A stretch of DNA of 6,109 nt from Acidimicrobiales bacterium. GTDB lineage: Bacteria > Actinomycetota > Acidimicrobiia > Acidimicrobiales > UBA8190. The notes beneath the pieces are model-generated. The model had not been told where the DNA came from. It did not search any database and worked only from the letters and a program-made list of their open reading frames with translations. Positions 1 to 6,002 of the stretch are shown in pieces (position 1 is the stretch's first letter; each line of letters begins with the position of its first letter). The position numbers and the translations under genes are program-made. The stretch covers positions 1 through 6,109 of the forward strand of contig JASHZK010000356.1 in assembly GCA_030042575.1 (NCBI GenBank). Reading direction: 5' to 3'.

Positions 1-52
1 GGGCGCCCCGCGGCGCGCGGGCCTCATCGCGTCTGGGACGGATTCTAACCTG
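1..52 (-). other. Left-edge non-coding stretch downstream of the SixA-type gene
   Basis: After the phosphatase stop, the minus strand shows a TAGAAT hexamer at 42-47, five of six matches to a sigma-70-like -10 box, but no convincing -35 box at the proper distance. An ATG at 25-27 opens a frame that reaches the window edge after nine codons. Bases 7-21 can fold into a 6-bp perfect stem (CCCGCG/CGCGGG) with a 3-nt loop. The stretch could be a promoter and the first codons of a downstream gene, or a GC hairpin ending the transcript. The window stops too early to decide. Confidence 0.2.
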
Positions 53-526
53 TCAGGGGGCCGCGGCGATGTATCGAACTGCGCCCGCCTGGTCTCCTCG
101 CACATCGACGACCCAGGCACTCCCCTTGGCTCCAGGAGGTTTTCGGGGCAGGGACAACCCCTGGTCAGCGGCCAGGGCAGGGAGCACATCCACCAGCACC
201 TCACGGTGCGTACAGAGGACGAGCGCTCGCGATCCGGATCCTGTGAACAGACGCTCAAGCAGGTCCCGAGCCTCTGCCGCGCCACCTGGTGCCAGGGCGC
301 TCTCCGCGATGACGGGTAGCTGCAGATTCTCCGAAAGCGGTGCCACTGTCTGGGCGCAGCGGAGATACGGGCTGGAGAAGATCAGGGCGGGTTGCAGGAC
401 GAGGAGCGTCGAGGTCAAGGCTTCGGCTTGGCGCCGTCCTCGAGCATCCAACGGGCGCTCCTGGTCGCTTCCGTTCCAACGGGCTCTGGAGCCCGCCCTG
501 CCGTGTCTCACCAGAGCGAGGTGCAC
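53..526 (-). CDS. SixA-type histidine phosphatase, short single-domain form
   Basis: This 157-residue protein belongs to the histidine phosphatase superfamily, whose members pass a phosphate through a catalytic histidine. The catalytic RHG is at residues 7-9 (His8), the SSPYLRCAQT block with the phosphate-pocket Arg56 at 51-60, a likely acid Glu75, and the second pocket histidine in CTHRE (His107). A KGSAWVVDV block near residues 134-142 is typical of SixA proteins. The opening (RHGRAGSRARW, then ERPLDARGRRQAEAL) closely resembles the C-terminal phosphatase domain of mycobacterial MutT1, here as a stand-alone protein. Known SixA removes phosphate from phosphohistidine on signalling proteins, whereas the MutT1-type domain acts in nucleotide clean-up, so the substrate is unclear. 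The start is GTG at 524-526, preceded by GAGAGG at 534-539 with a 7-nt spacer. It lies 88 bp after the second MutS-like gene and is probably cotranscribed with it. The protein has no signal peptide or membrane segment and should be cytoplasmic. Confidence 0.88.
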   Translation of the reverse strand: MHLALVRHGRAGSRARWNGSDQERPLDARGRRQAEALTSTLLVLQPALIFSSPYLRCAQTVAPLSENLQLPVIAESALAPGGAAEARDLLERLFTGSGSRALVLCTHREVLVDVLPALAADQGLSLPRKPPGAKGSAWVVDVRGDQAGAVRYIAAAP

Positions 527-618
527 CGGCCCGCCTCTCGCTCACCCACCGAGGCGCCCGGGTACGGCCAACAGACGAACCGACCGAGGGCGGCGACCCA
601 GGGGGCGAGGACTGTCAT
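508..618 (-). CDS. Possible 36-residue ORF bridging the MutS-like and SixA genes
   Basis: An ATG at 616-618 overlaps the TGA of the second MutS-like gene in an ATGA junction, and the frame ends at 508-510, inside the start region of the SixA-type gene (19-nt overlap). The peptide begins MTVLAPWVAALG and ends EAGRCTSLW. By hand count about 31 of 36 codons end in G or C, against roughly two thirds in the other two minus-strand frames here. Together with the coupled start, this resembles a real gene. Against it are the very short length, no Shine-Dalgarno of its own, and no family I recognise. It could instead act as a translational bridge that carries ribosomes to the SixA start, or be chance. 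Confidence 0.3.
   Translation of the reverse strand: MTVLAPWVAALGRFVCWPYPGASVGEREAGRCTSLW
534..539 (-). promoter_or_regulatory. Ribosome binding site of the SixA-type gene
   Basis: The minus strand reads GAGAGG followed by 7 nt and then the GTG start at 526. It supports the GTG start, which also places the RHG motif at residues 7-9 as expected for the family. Confidence 0.6.
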
Positions 619-2117
619 GAAGGCTCGGCCACCAGGTCGCCGAAGACCCGGCGGTAGACGTCCACGCCAAAACTGGTGGGCAGGGGTTCACCCTCGGCGA
701 CTCGGAAAGTCCGGGCGCCGGCTGCACCTCGCTCAGCCCGCAAGAAGAGGGCCCACGGTGCCCTCTGGGCGGACAGCGAGTGGGCCAGGTCGTAGAGGTG
801 GGTGACGAAGAACATCTTGACGCCGGCTTCGACGAAGGCACCGACCACCTGCCGGGCGATCTCTGATCCTTCGCGTTCGTTGGTGGATGCGAACGACTCG
901 TTGCACAACACCAAGCTGGATGGACCGATGGCGTCGGCGATCTCCTGCATGCGGGCCAGCTCCTCGTCGAGCTTGCCCCTGGTCATGGAGGCATCCTCCT
1001 CCCTCTTGAAGTGGGTGAAGATGCCTCGGCGAGGTTCAGCCCGGAACGATTCGGCGGCCACGAACATGCCGGCCTGCATCATGAGCTGGGCCAGGCCCGC
1101 ACTGCGCAGGAAAGTCGATTTCCCTCCCTGGTTGGCGCCGGTGACCATGAGGAGGCGCTTGGCTTCGCCCCGGACGTCGTTTCCGACGACCCGCTCCTCA
1201 CGTAGCACGGCCAGGGAGGGGTCATAAAGCCCCCTGGCCACGAAAGTGGGCTGGTCACCAGAGACCACCTCCGGGAAGCAGGTCGGTTCACCTTTGGCCA
1301 GCAGCCGAGCGTGCAGGTTCCGGCAGGCCTGGTAGAAGGCGAGCTCGCGTTGGAGGACGGTGAAGTAGCCGCGGACGTGGTCCGCCGACTGCGATACGGC
1401 GACAGCCACGGAGACGAGCCCACGGGAACGGATCTCCTGCAGTGCTTTGGCTCCGGCCTCGTCGCGGGGGTGGATCTGGAAGCTGTAGCTGGGTCGCGCC
1501 CGCCCGCCGAACGGCCAGCCGCGTCGTCCCTTGCGGCCCGCAGGGCGGCGCAACACGTAACCGGCTGCCTTGTTGCCCACCGTCAGCTTCGAGCTGGCCA
1601 GCACCCCGTGTCGGAAACGGAGGATGGCAAGGTGCTCCTCCACCTCGGCCAGGTACCCGTCGTCGATCTCGGCCTGGATCGTGGCAAAGAGCCGGCGAAA
1701 CCCCTCCGAGTCGAACTCAGTGCCGTGTTCATCGGCGATCTGGCGGAGCGAGCGCAACATGGGCGCCAAGCTCTCCAACATCTCGACCGAGCCGGTGAGG
1801 ATCGAACCGATGTAGACACCACGCCAGACTCGCTGCGTCGCCTCCAGGGCTCTCACGGTCAGCTCGAAGAGCTGGTCGACCACAGCACCATGGGCGAGGC
1901 AGTCCCTGAGCACGTCTTGCCGATAGGTGATGAACTGTGGTTCCCCCAGGCTGTCGAGTAGTGCCCGGCGGCTGACGTTCAACAGAAGTTTGTCTCCGCC
2001 GGCCATGACCCTGAGCAACGAGGCGATCTCGAGGTCCTGCACCAGGACGTCGGTGTTGGCCGGCATGGCGCCGTCGGGGTCGAAGTCGCGATCGGTGTAC
2101 ATCAGATGGACTTTCAC
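615..2117 (-). CDS. MutS-related ATPase, second of a tandem pair
   Basis: This 500-residue protein has a C-terminal MutS-type ABC ATPase domain. Walker A is GANQGGKS at 327-334, a THFKREED block lies at 368-375, RGKLDEELARM at 380-390, Walker B VLCNES at 403-408, the H-loop VTH at 438-440, and a terminal TSFGVDVY at 481-488. Canonical MutS has Asp-Glu in Walker B; here it is Asn406-Glu407. The first 300 residues look helical, like a core or lever region, and I see no N-terminal mismatch-binding domain with its Phe-x-Glu motif. The protein is far shorter than a repair MutS (about 850 residues). A basic, Gly-rich stretch occupies residues 190-208. The GTG start at 2115-2117 overlaps the upstream TGA as GTGA, and I see no good Shine-Dalgarno, so translation is probably coupled. 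The start MKVHLMYTDRDFD matches the usual beginning of this MutS-related family from memory; an ATG five codons later is the alternative. It probably acts in the cytoplasm on DNA or another nucleic acid with the upstream MutS-like protein. The actual role is unknown. Confidence 0.85.
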   Translation of the reverse strand: MKVHLMYTDRDFDPDGAMPANTDVLVQDLEIASLLRVMAGGDKLLLNVSRRALLDSLGEPQFITYRQDVLRDCLAHGAVVDQLFELTVRALEATQRVWRGVYIGSILTGSVEMLESLAPMLRSLRQIADEHGTEFDSEGFRRLFATIQAEIDDGYLAEVEEHLAILRFRHGVLASSKLTVGNKAAGYVLRRPAGRKGRRGWPFGGRARPSYSFQIHPRDEAGAKALQEIRSRGLVSVAVAVSQSADHVRGYFTVLQRELAFYQACRNLHARLLAKGEPTCFPEVVSGDQPTFVARGLYDPSLAVLREERVVGNDVRGEAKRLLMVTGANQGGKSTFLRSAGLAQLMMQAGMFVAAESFRAEPRRGIFTHFKREEDASMTRGKLDEELARMQEIADAIGPSSLVLCNESFASTNEREGSEIARQVVGAFVEAGVKMFFVTHLYDLAHSLSAQRAPWALFLRAERGAAGARTFRVAEGEPLPTSFGVDVYRRVFGDLVAEPS

Positions 2118-3700
2118 GAGCCGAGCCGATCATGTAGCTGCTCGTAAGTGAGTCCGTACTTCGCTGCCAGAACCACCGCATATGCCCGCCCGTCCGATGG
2201 TGTGCGGACCACCTTGAACGTGCGTACCGTCGGGTCCTCGGGTGTCACCGTGCTCACCATGCTGACGGTGCTCGGGCCGAGACGAGAGAGCTCGTCGACG
2301 AACGTCACACATATGCACAACAAGTCACGGTCGATGACACGCCTGAGCACCTCAGTGCCGAGAAAGAGTGCGTCCTCGAGCGTGGTCGACGTGAAGATCT
2401 CGTTCAACACGACCAGGCTCTGCCCGGTCGAGCGCTCCAGGACCGACCGGATCCGCAACAAGTCGTCCTGGAGCTTGCCGCTTCCGGTGGAGAGGGACTC
2501 CTCCCTCTCGAAATGTGTCAGCACCTGGTCGACGAGCAGGAGCTCGGCACGCCCCGCTGGGACCGGGCATCCGATGGCAGCGAGATGATGGAGCTGGCCC
2601 ACCATACGGGCGAAGGTGGTCTTGCCACCCTGGTTGGGCCCCGTGACCACCACGATCCGCTCGGGTCCCGACAGTTCGAAGTCGTTGGTCACGACCGGGA
2701 GACTGCGAGGAACGAGGCTGCTGGCCAGAGCTAGGTCGAAGGCGTCTTCAGCGAATTCGGACTTCGAAGCCTGGGACACCTTCGGATAGCAGAAGGTGAG
2801 ACCGGCCGAGCGCAGAGGAGCGATGTAGTCCAGATAAGCCATGAAGAACTGGATGTCGCGGTCGAACGCCACCACGGTGGGATCCAGAAATTCGGCATGC
2901 ACCTGGCCGAACGACTCCAGTTCGCCGAACACGGTCGGGAACAGCTTGGCCACGAGCTCGATGATCCTTCCCTCGACGTGGTTCATGTCAACCTGGTCGG
3001 TGAAGCGTTCTCGGTGCTCGGTTGTAGTTGTGCTCTGCTGGAACCGGGCGAACAGGTCGCGGACCTGGATGCTGTAGTCGGGCTCACCGTCGTAACCGCT
3101 CACCTGTACCCGCCCGCTGTGGACGTGCACCGAATACACGACCTCGTCGAGTCGGCTGAGCACCCGCTCGGCGTCGGCCCCGAGTGAGGTGAACACAGCG
3201 CCGGACACGTAGGCGCTGAGATGGTCCGCAAAAGCGACAAGGGCACGAGACGTGACCGCTGAGTCGGCGATGGCACTGGCGAGGCCGGTGACCGCGTCGG
3301 AGTACTGGCGGGCGGCGTCGAGGAACCAGCGTTGTCGTTCCTGGGGATAGTTGAACTTCTGGGAGAACGTGAGGTGTCGGCGCACGACGATCATCTGCTT
3401 GCCGAAGGACCGCAGCCCTTCGAGCAATGCGGCATCCTCGAGGTCTCGGAACACCTCGTGGCGGAAGGCCACGGCGTCGACCGAGGGCAATGCCGTGTAG
3501 AAGAGGGGCTCAAGGCGCAACTTCTCCCGACCGGCCACGACGCCGGCCACCACTTGGTCGAGGTTCAGATCCCCGAAGCTCTCCGGAGGGTCTTCCCGGA
3601 GCAACACCAACCGGTCTCCGAACAGGACCCCGACCGGCGCCTTCGCCACCTGGCCGTCAGCGCTGACCTGGCTGACCCTCCCGAGCGTGTCGAGCTCCAT
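2114..3700 (-). CDS. MutS-related ATPase, first of a tandem pair
   Basis: This 528-residue protein has a MutS-type ATPase domain at its C-terminus. Walker A is GPNQGGKT at 354-361, a THFERE block at 395-400, SGKLQDDLLRI at 407-417, and Walker B VVLNEIFTST at 430-439. The H-loop region reads VTFVDEL at 465-471, with Phe where most MutS proteins have His. The N-terminal part includes FGDLNLDQVVAG (42-53) and FRHEVFRDLED (79-89), blocks I associate with an unnamed MutS-related family found next to a second MutS-like gene. No mismatch-reading domain is evident. The frame is open to a TTG at 3764-3766 and an ATG at 3740-3742. I chose the ATG at 3698-3700 because AGAGGTGG precedes it at ideal distance, while the earlier starts lack such a site. 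It overlaps the next gene by 4 nt, so the two products are likely made in similar amounts and probably form a heterodimer (inference). The role is not established, and it should not be annotated as mismatch repair MutS. Confidence 0.85.
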   Translation of the reverse strand: MELDTLGRVSQVSADGQVAKAPVGVLFGDRLVLLREDPPESFGDLNLDQVVAGVVAGREKLRLEPLFYTALPSVDAVAFRHEVFRDLEDAALLEGLRSFGKQMIVVRRHLTFSQKFNYPQERQRWFLDAARQYSDAVTGLASAIADSAVTSRALVAFADHLSAYVSGAVFTSLGADAERVLSRLDEVVYSVHVHSGRVQVSGYDGEPDYSIQVRDLFARFQQSTTTTEHRERFTDQVDMNHVEGRIIELVAKLFPTVFGELESFGQVHAEFLDPTVVAFDRDIQFFMAYLDYIAPLRSAGLTFCYPKVSQASKSEFAEDAFDLALASSLVPRSLPVVTNDFELSGPERIVVVTGPNQGGKTTFARMVGQLHHLAAIGCPVPAGRAELLLVDQVLTHFEREESLSTGSGKLQDDLLRIRSVLERSTGQSLVVLNEIFTSTTLEDALFLGTEVLRRVIDRDLLCICVTFVDELSRLGPSTVSMVSTVTPEDPTVRTFKVVRTPSDGRAYAVVLAAKYGLTYEQLHDRLGS

Positions 3701-3703
3701 CGT

Positions 3704-3711
3704 CCACCTCT
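3704..3711 (-). promoter_or_regulatory. Strong ribosome binding site that sets the MutS-like start
   Basis: The minus strand reads AGAGGTGG, then ACG and ATG. GAGGTG is a perfect match to the 16S anti-Shine-Dalgarno core and ends 4 nt before the ATG at 3700. It is the best ribosome binding site in the window and argues for translation starting here rather than at the upstream TTG or ATG in the same frame. Confidence 0.75.
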
Positions 3712-3847
3712 GCTTTGCCTCTTTGTCGCAAGCAGAAGCCATCAGCGCCGGGAGCGACGCGTTCAAAGGCGAGCTTCATCGCCGCCACCAAGTCTACCGG
3801 CCGCCACCCGCCTCGGCACGCGCCCACCACCTGGTGCCCTTCTCCAC

Positions 3848-3877
3848 CATCGACCTCGAGTCGCGCCTCGACCGATG
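3848..3877 (-). terminator. Imperfect hairpin after the Nudix stop, possible terminator
   Basis: Two 5-bp stems (CATCG/CGATG outside, TCGAG/CTCGA inside) are separated by a 1-by-3 internal loop and closed by a 6-nt loop. It begins 4 nt after the Nudix TGA. No T-run follows on the minus strand, so it is not a classical intrinsic terminator. In high-GC actinobacteria, hairpins lacking a U-tract have been proposed to end transcripts, so the call is tentative. It could equally be an RNA-stabilising or processing structure. Confidence 0.3.
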
Positions 3878-3881
3878 TCGG

Positions 3882-4409
3882 TCACTGCGGCCTAGGGTTG
3901 ACGTGCCGCTGGTCATCGACCCAGTGGCGAAATCCTGAGTGCAGGGGGAGAGTCTGCATCTGGTCGACGGTGAACCATCCAACGGCGTCAACTTCCCTCC
4001 CCAGGTACATATCGACCGGTTCGTCGACGTCCCCACCCACGATCTGGAAGCACCAGCCACCACCGCAGTCCTGCGCTTCGACGCCTGTCACCCGATAGGA
4101 AGGGATCGGCCAGAGCTCCTCTCGGGCTTCTCTGTCCGCGGCCTGTTCCGGCGACTCGCCTGAGCGGATGGCGCCACCGGGCATGCCCCAGGACCCACCC
4201 TCGTCGACCCAGCGGGAGCGCTGTTCGAGCAGGTACTGGGGAGGTCCGCTCGGAGGTACGTAGCGCAACAGCAGCCCGGCACCGCCGCCGGCTCCCCAAT
4301 GGACATGGCCCTCTGCACAGATCGTCCACCGTTCACAGCTCGCCTCGTGTCCCGGTGCACGGTCACCAAGCGGTTCCCCTCGAGGTGCATCCCCCTCCGT
4401 CGATCGCAT
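3882..4409 (-). CDS. Nudix hydrolase
   Basis: This 175-residue protein should hydrolyse a nucleoside diphosphate linked to another group, using Mg2+ held by the Nudix helix. The Nudix box starts at Gly79 and reads G-x5-E85-x7-R93-E94-A-R-E97-E98. All acidic catalytic positions are present, but the usual Gly near the end of the box is Trp100, followed by Pro101. Upstream, CAEGHVHWGAGGGAGLLLRY (31-50) resembles the opening of actinobacterial Nudix proteins. Near the end, VGWFTVDQM and LPLHSGFRHW (143-162) match the usual W and LHxxF elements. The ATG at 4407-4409 directly follows the TAG of the PP2C gene (TAGATG), so translation is probably coupled. I see no clear Shine-Dalgarno and no other in-frame start before the domain. 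The substrate cannot be read from sequence; 8-oxo-dGTP, ADP-ribose and other nucleotides are all possible. Confidence 0.9.
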   Translation of the reverse strand: MRSTEGDAPRGEPLGDRAPGHEASCERWTICAEGHVHWGAGGGAGLLLRYVPPSGPPQYLLEQRSRWVDEGGSWGMPGGAIRSGESPEQAADREAREELWPIPSYRVTGVEAQDCGGGWCFQIVGGDVDEPVDMYLGREVDAVGWFTVDQMQTLPLHSGFRHWVDDQRHVNPRPQ

Positions 4410-5078
4410 CTAGGCGAATTCCGAGAAGGCGACGACCACGACCGACGCGTCGTCTGTGCATTCTGATGCGACGCTGAAGAGGCTGTGACATGCGTTCTCC
4501 GGTTCGAGGTCACCGATGGAGGCCAGGGCGTTGGGGGGCAAGGCTCGCCACAAGCCATCGGTGCAGAGCACGAGCCGATCGTCTCCCCGAAGCCGAAACC
4601 GCTTGACCTGCGGCGACGCCAGATGTGGTCCACCCCCGATCCGCACCACTGGGTCGAGACTCGATCCCTCCTGGCCCGAGTGATCGGCGGTGAGCCGGTG
4701 GATCACCCCGGTGCGCACCAGATAGGCACGGGCGTCGCCGATGTGACCAACGGTGAGGTGAGCACCCAGCCACACCGCCACGGTGAGCGTGGAGCGGAGT
4801 TCTCCCGAACAGTCGGGGCTCAACCACAGCGCCACGTTGACCGCCCGGAGCACGCCTTCGAGGCTTTGCCGAGCGGGCACGGGCCCGAGCAGCCGTGCCA
4901 GTTCAGCCAGTGCCTTGGAGCCGGAGGCGCGCCGATCGTCGAGCCCGTCGGCCACGGCGACGACCCTGTCGGCGACGAGGATGCCGTCGTCGCCAGGGAA
5001 CCCGGAGACGGGATGGGCCTGTGAAGCCACGCGCGCCTCGAGATGCGTGACGAAGGGCACGTCGTCCGGGCCGCTCAT
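4410..5078 (-). CDS. PP2C-family protein serine/threonine phosphatase, minimal form
   Basis: This 222-residue protein matches metal-dependent PP2C phosphatases, which remove phosphate from Ser/Thr residues with two metal ions. Visible motifs are GDDGILVADRVVAVADG (29-45, metal ligand Asp44), STLTVAVW (96-103), the strand block GHIGDARAYLVR (111-122), LTADHS (129-134), GDDRLVLCTDGLW (165-177, Asp174) and CTDDASVVVV (207-216). The usual VADGMGG reads VADGLDD here. No sensor, FHA or membrane segment is attached, so it is a soluble catalytic domain. The frame is open for 55 more codons upstream, but I place the start at ATG 5076-5078 because it forms an ATGA overlap with the preceding gene, and the upstream extension lies in the wrong frame of that gene and lacks PP2C features. 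PP2Cs often reverse Hanks-type kinases, but no kinase is in this window. Confidence 0.88.
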   Translation of the reverse strand: MSGPDDVPFVTHLEARVASQAHPVSGFPGDDGILVADRVVAVADGLDDRRASGSKALAELARLLGPVPARQSLEGVLRAVNVALWLSPDCSGELRSTLTVAVWLGAHLTVGHIGDARAYLVRTGVIHRLTADHSGQEGSSLDPVVRIGGGPHLASPQVKRFRLRGDDRLVLCTDGLWRALPPNALASIGDLEPENACHSLFSVASECTDDASVVVVAFSEFA

Positions 5079-5401
5079 AGCCGCCGCTCGCCGATCCAGT
5101 TGACCTCGGGGTCGAGGAGCCCCATGATGCGGCTGCAGGGCCAGGCTTTCTGCCGCCTCTCGGTCTCTTCGAAGTCTTCCTCGAGCGCAAGCTTCCGGTC
5201 GTCGCCTTGGCTCCAGCGAGGACAGGCCCGGTACAGCGGACATTCACTCTTGGGCGGGGTCCCGCGCGCCGCGCAGAGCGGGTTGCGACCGGATCGGAAG
5301 CGCAACACCGTGCGCCACAGAAGAAGGACCTCATCGGGCGCCAGCCTCCCACCGACAGTCCTGGGCCGCCTGGTCACCGGCGGGCTCGGCCCAGAGGGCA
5401 C
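5075..5401 (-). CDS. Unrecognised small four-cysteine protein
   Basis: This 108-residue protein is not one I recognise. G/C-rich third codon positions in this frame and tight junctions on both sides argue that it is real. It has cysteines at 43, 54, 60 and 89. The first three fall in NPLCAARG, SECPLYRACPRW (C-x10-C-x5-C), followed by a charged, probably helical stretch around 67-85 (DDRKLALEEDFEETERRQK) and then WPCSRIMGLLD. Four cysteines in a small charged protein could bind zinc or an iron-sulfur cluster, but this is inference. The start is GTG at 5399-5401, 4 nt after the stop of the upstream phosphatase; a second GTG at 5375-5377 is possible, and neither has a strong Shine-Dalgarno. The TGA overlaps the PP2C ATG (ATGA), so it is cotranscribed with the PP2C and may be its partner or regulator. 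Confidence 0.65.
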   Translation of the reverse strand: MPSGPSPPVTRRPRTVGGRLAPDEVLLLWRTVLRFRSGRNPLCAARGTPPKSECPLYRACPRWSQGDDRKLALEEDFEETERRQKAWPCSRIMGLLDPEVNWIGERRL

Positions 5402-5405
5402 GACG

Positions 5406-6002
5406 TCACGATGCCCACGGCAGCGTGCCGTCGCCCGGCAACACCCCTACGGCTTGCGCCTCCCAGCCGTCCCCGGCACGCTTCAGGCCGTTCCAGCATC
5501 CGGTGGGCTGAGGCAACCGCGCCGGGTCACCGAGATGCGGGACCAGTTCTGTGAGCAGGATGCGGTTGACGGCGTCGTGGGCCACCAAGGCGACCGGACC
5601 ACTCGCCCCGTACTCCACGGCGTCTCCGAACGCCGCCAGGACCCGCTCTTTGAGGACAGAGAGCGGCTCGGCGCCCAGTGGGGTGACGAACCCGCCGACG
5701 AGTGCTCGCGCTTGGACCTCGGGCATGCCCGTCCACGGTCCGTAATCGCGATCAACCAAGCGGGGATCTATCAGGAGCGGAGCCGAAGTAGCGGAGGCGA
5801 CCTGGCGGGCGGTGGCGCGAGCCCGTCGCAACGGGCTGGTCACCACGGCGACCAGGGGGACGCCGGTGAAGAGCTTGCCGAGCTCGCAGGCTTCACGGAG
5901 GCCGGCGGCGTCGAGGGGGACGTCGCTGTGCCCTCGCAGCACGCCCTCTGCGTTCAGGAGCGTGCGACCGTGTCGGAGCAGGTAGACGACCTCGTCACTC
6001 AT
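5406..6002 (-). CDS. Histidine phosphatase, phosphoglycerate-mutase-like
   Basis: This 198-residue protein is a cofactor-independent-looking member of the large histidine phosphatase family (PhoE/CobC/GpmB-like). It carries LLRHGRT with catalytic His11 at 8-14, the LRGHSDVPLDAAG block (22-34) typical of the mutase-like branch, SPLRRARATA (56-65) with pocket arginine, DRDYGPWTG (84-92) with a likely acid Asp84 or Asp86, and the second histidine in VAHDAVNR (His142). It should act on small phosphorylated compounds in the cytoplasm, and the specific substrate cannot be assigned. The ATG at 6000-6002 starts the protein a few residues before RHG, as usual. The same frame stays open to the window edge with an ATG at 6057-6059, so a longer N-terminus is not excluded. 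No clear Shine-Dalgarno precedes either start. It is first in a cluster with the four-cysteine, PP2C and Nudix genes. Confidence 0.88.
   Translation of the reverse strand: MSDEVVYLLRHGRTLLNAEGVLRGHSDVPLDAAGLREACELGKLFTGVPLVAVVTSPLRRARATARQVASATSAPLLIDPRLVDRDYGPWTGMPEVQARALVGGFVTPLGAEPLSVLKERVLAAFGDAVEYGASGPVALVAHDAVNRILLTELVPHLGDPARLPQPTGCWNGLKRAGDGWEAQAVGVLPGDGTLPWAS

Larger units (their letters stand above)
3701..3881 (-). other. Intergenic region between the Nudix and MutS-like clusters
   Basis: This 181-bp gap is by far the longest between genes in the window and probably marks a transcript boundary or internal promoter. On the minus strand it contains, in order, an imperfect hairpin just after the Nudix stop, a TAGACT hexamer at 3791-3796 that could be a -10 box (no convincing -35 box 16-18 bp upstream), and the ribosome binding site of the MutS-like gene. 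If TAGACT is used, the leader would be about 85 nt. I see no repeats or clear operator. Confidence 0.4.

Noticed and set aside
42..47. TAGAAT as a promoter -10 box near the left edge
   Set aside because: No -35 hexamer at 16-18 bp and the downstream gene is not visible, so it is only mentioned in the edge region.
1311..1961. 216-codon open frame on the plus strand
   Set aside because: It lies wholly antisense to the MutS-like gene with clear ATPase motifs and shows no recognisable domain; such shadows are common in GC-rich DNA.
615..3700. Annotating the pair as mismatch repair MutS (mutS)
   Set aside because: They lack the mismatch-binding domain, are much shorter, and carry altered Walker B and signature motifs.
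3701..3766. Longer version of the first MutS-like protein from TTG 3766 or ATG 3742
   Set aside because: Neither start has a Shine-Dalgarno, whereas ATG 3700 has an almost ideal one.
3658..3778. Small minus-strand ORF starting ATG at 3778 (MKLAFERVAPG), overlapping the MutS-like start
   Set aside because: About 40 codons with mixed third-position bases and no recognisable family; it runs into the MutS-like gene out of frame.
3332..3895. 187-codon open frame on the plus strand
   Set aside because: It is antisense to the MutS-like N-terminus and the intergenic region, has no domain, and is His/Arg/Pro-rich as expected for a shadow.
4485..5024. 179-codon open frame on the plus strand
   Set aside because: It is antisense to the PP2C gene, whose motifs are unmistakable.
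4410..5243. Longer 277-residue version of the PP2C protein
   Set aside because: The extra 55 residues overlap the four-cysteine gene in another frame, are Arg/Pro-rich with no PP2C features, and the ATG at 5078 forms an ATGA overlap.
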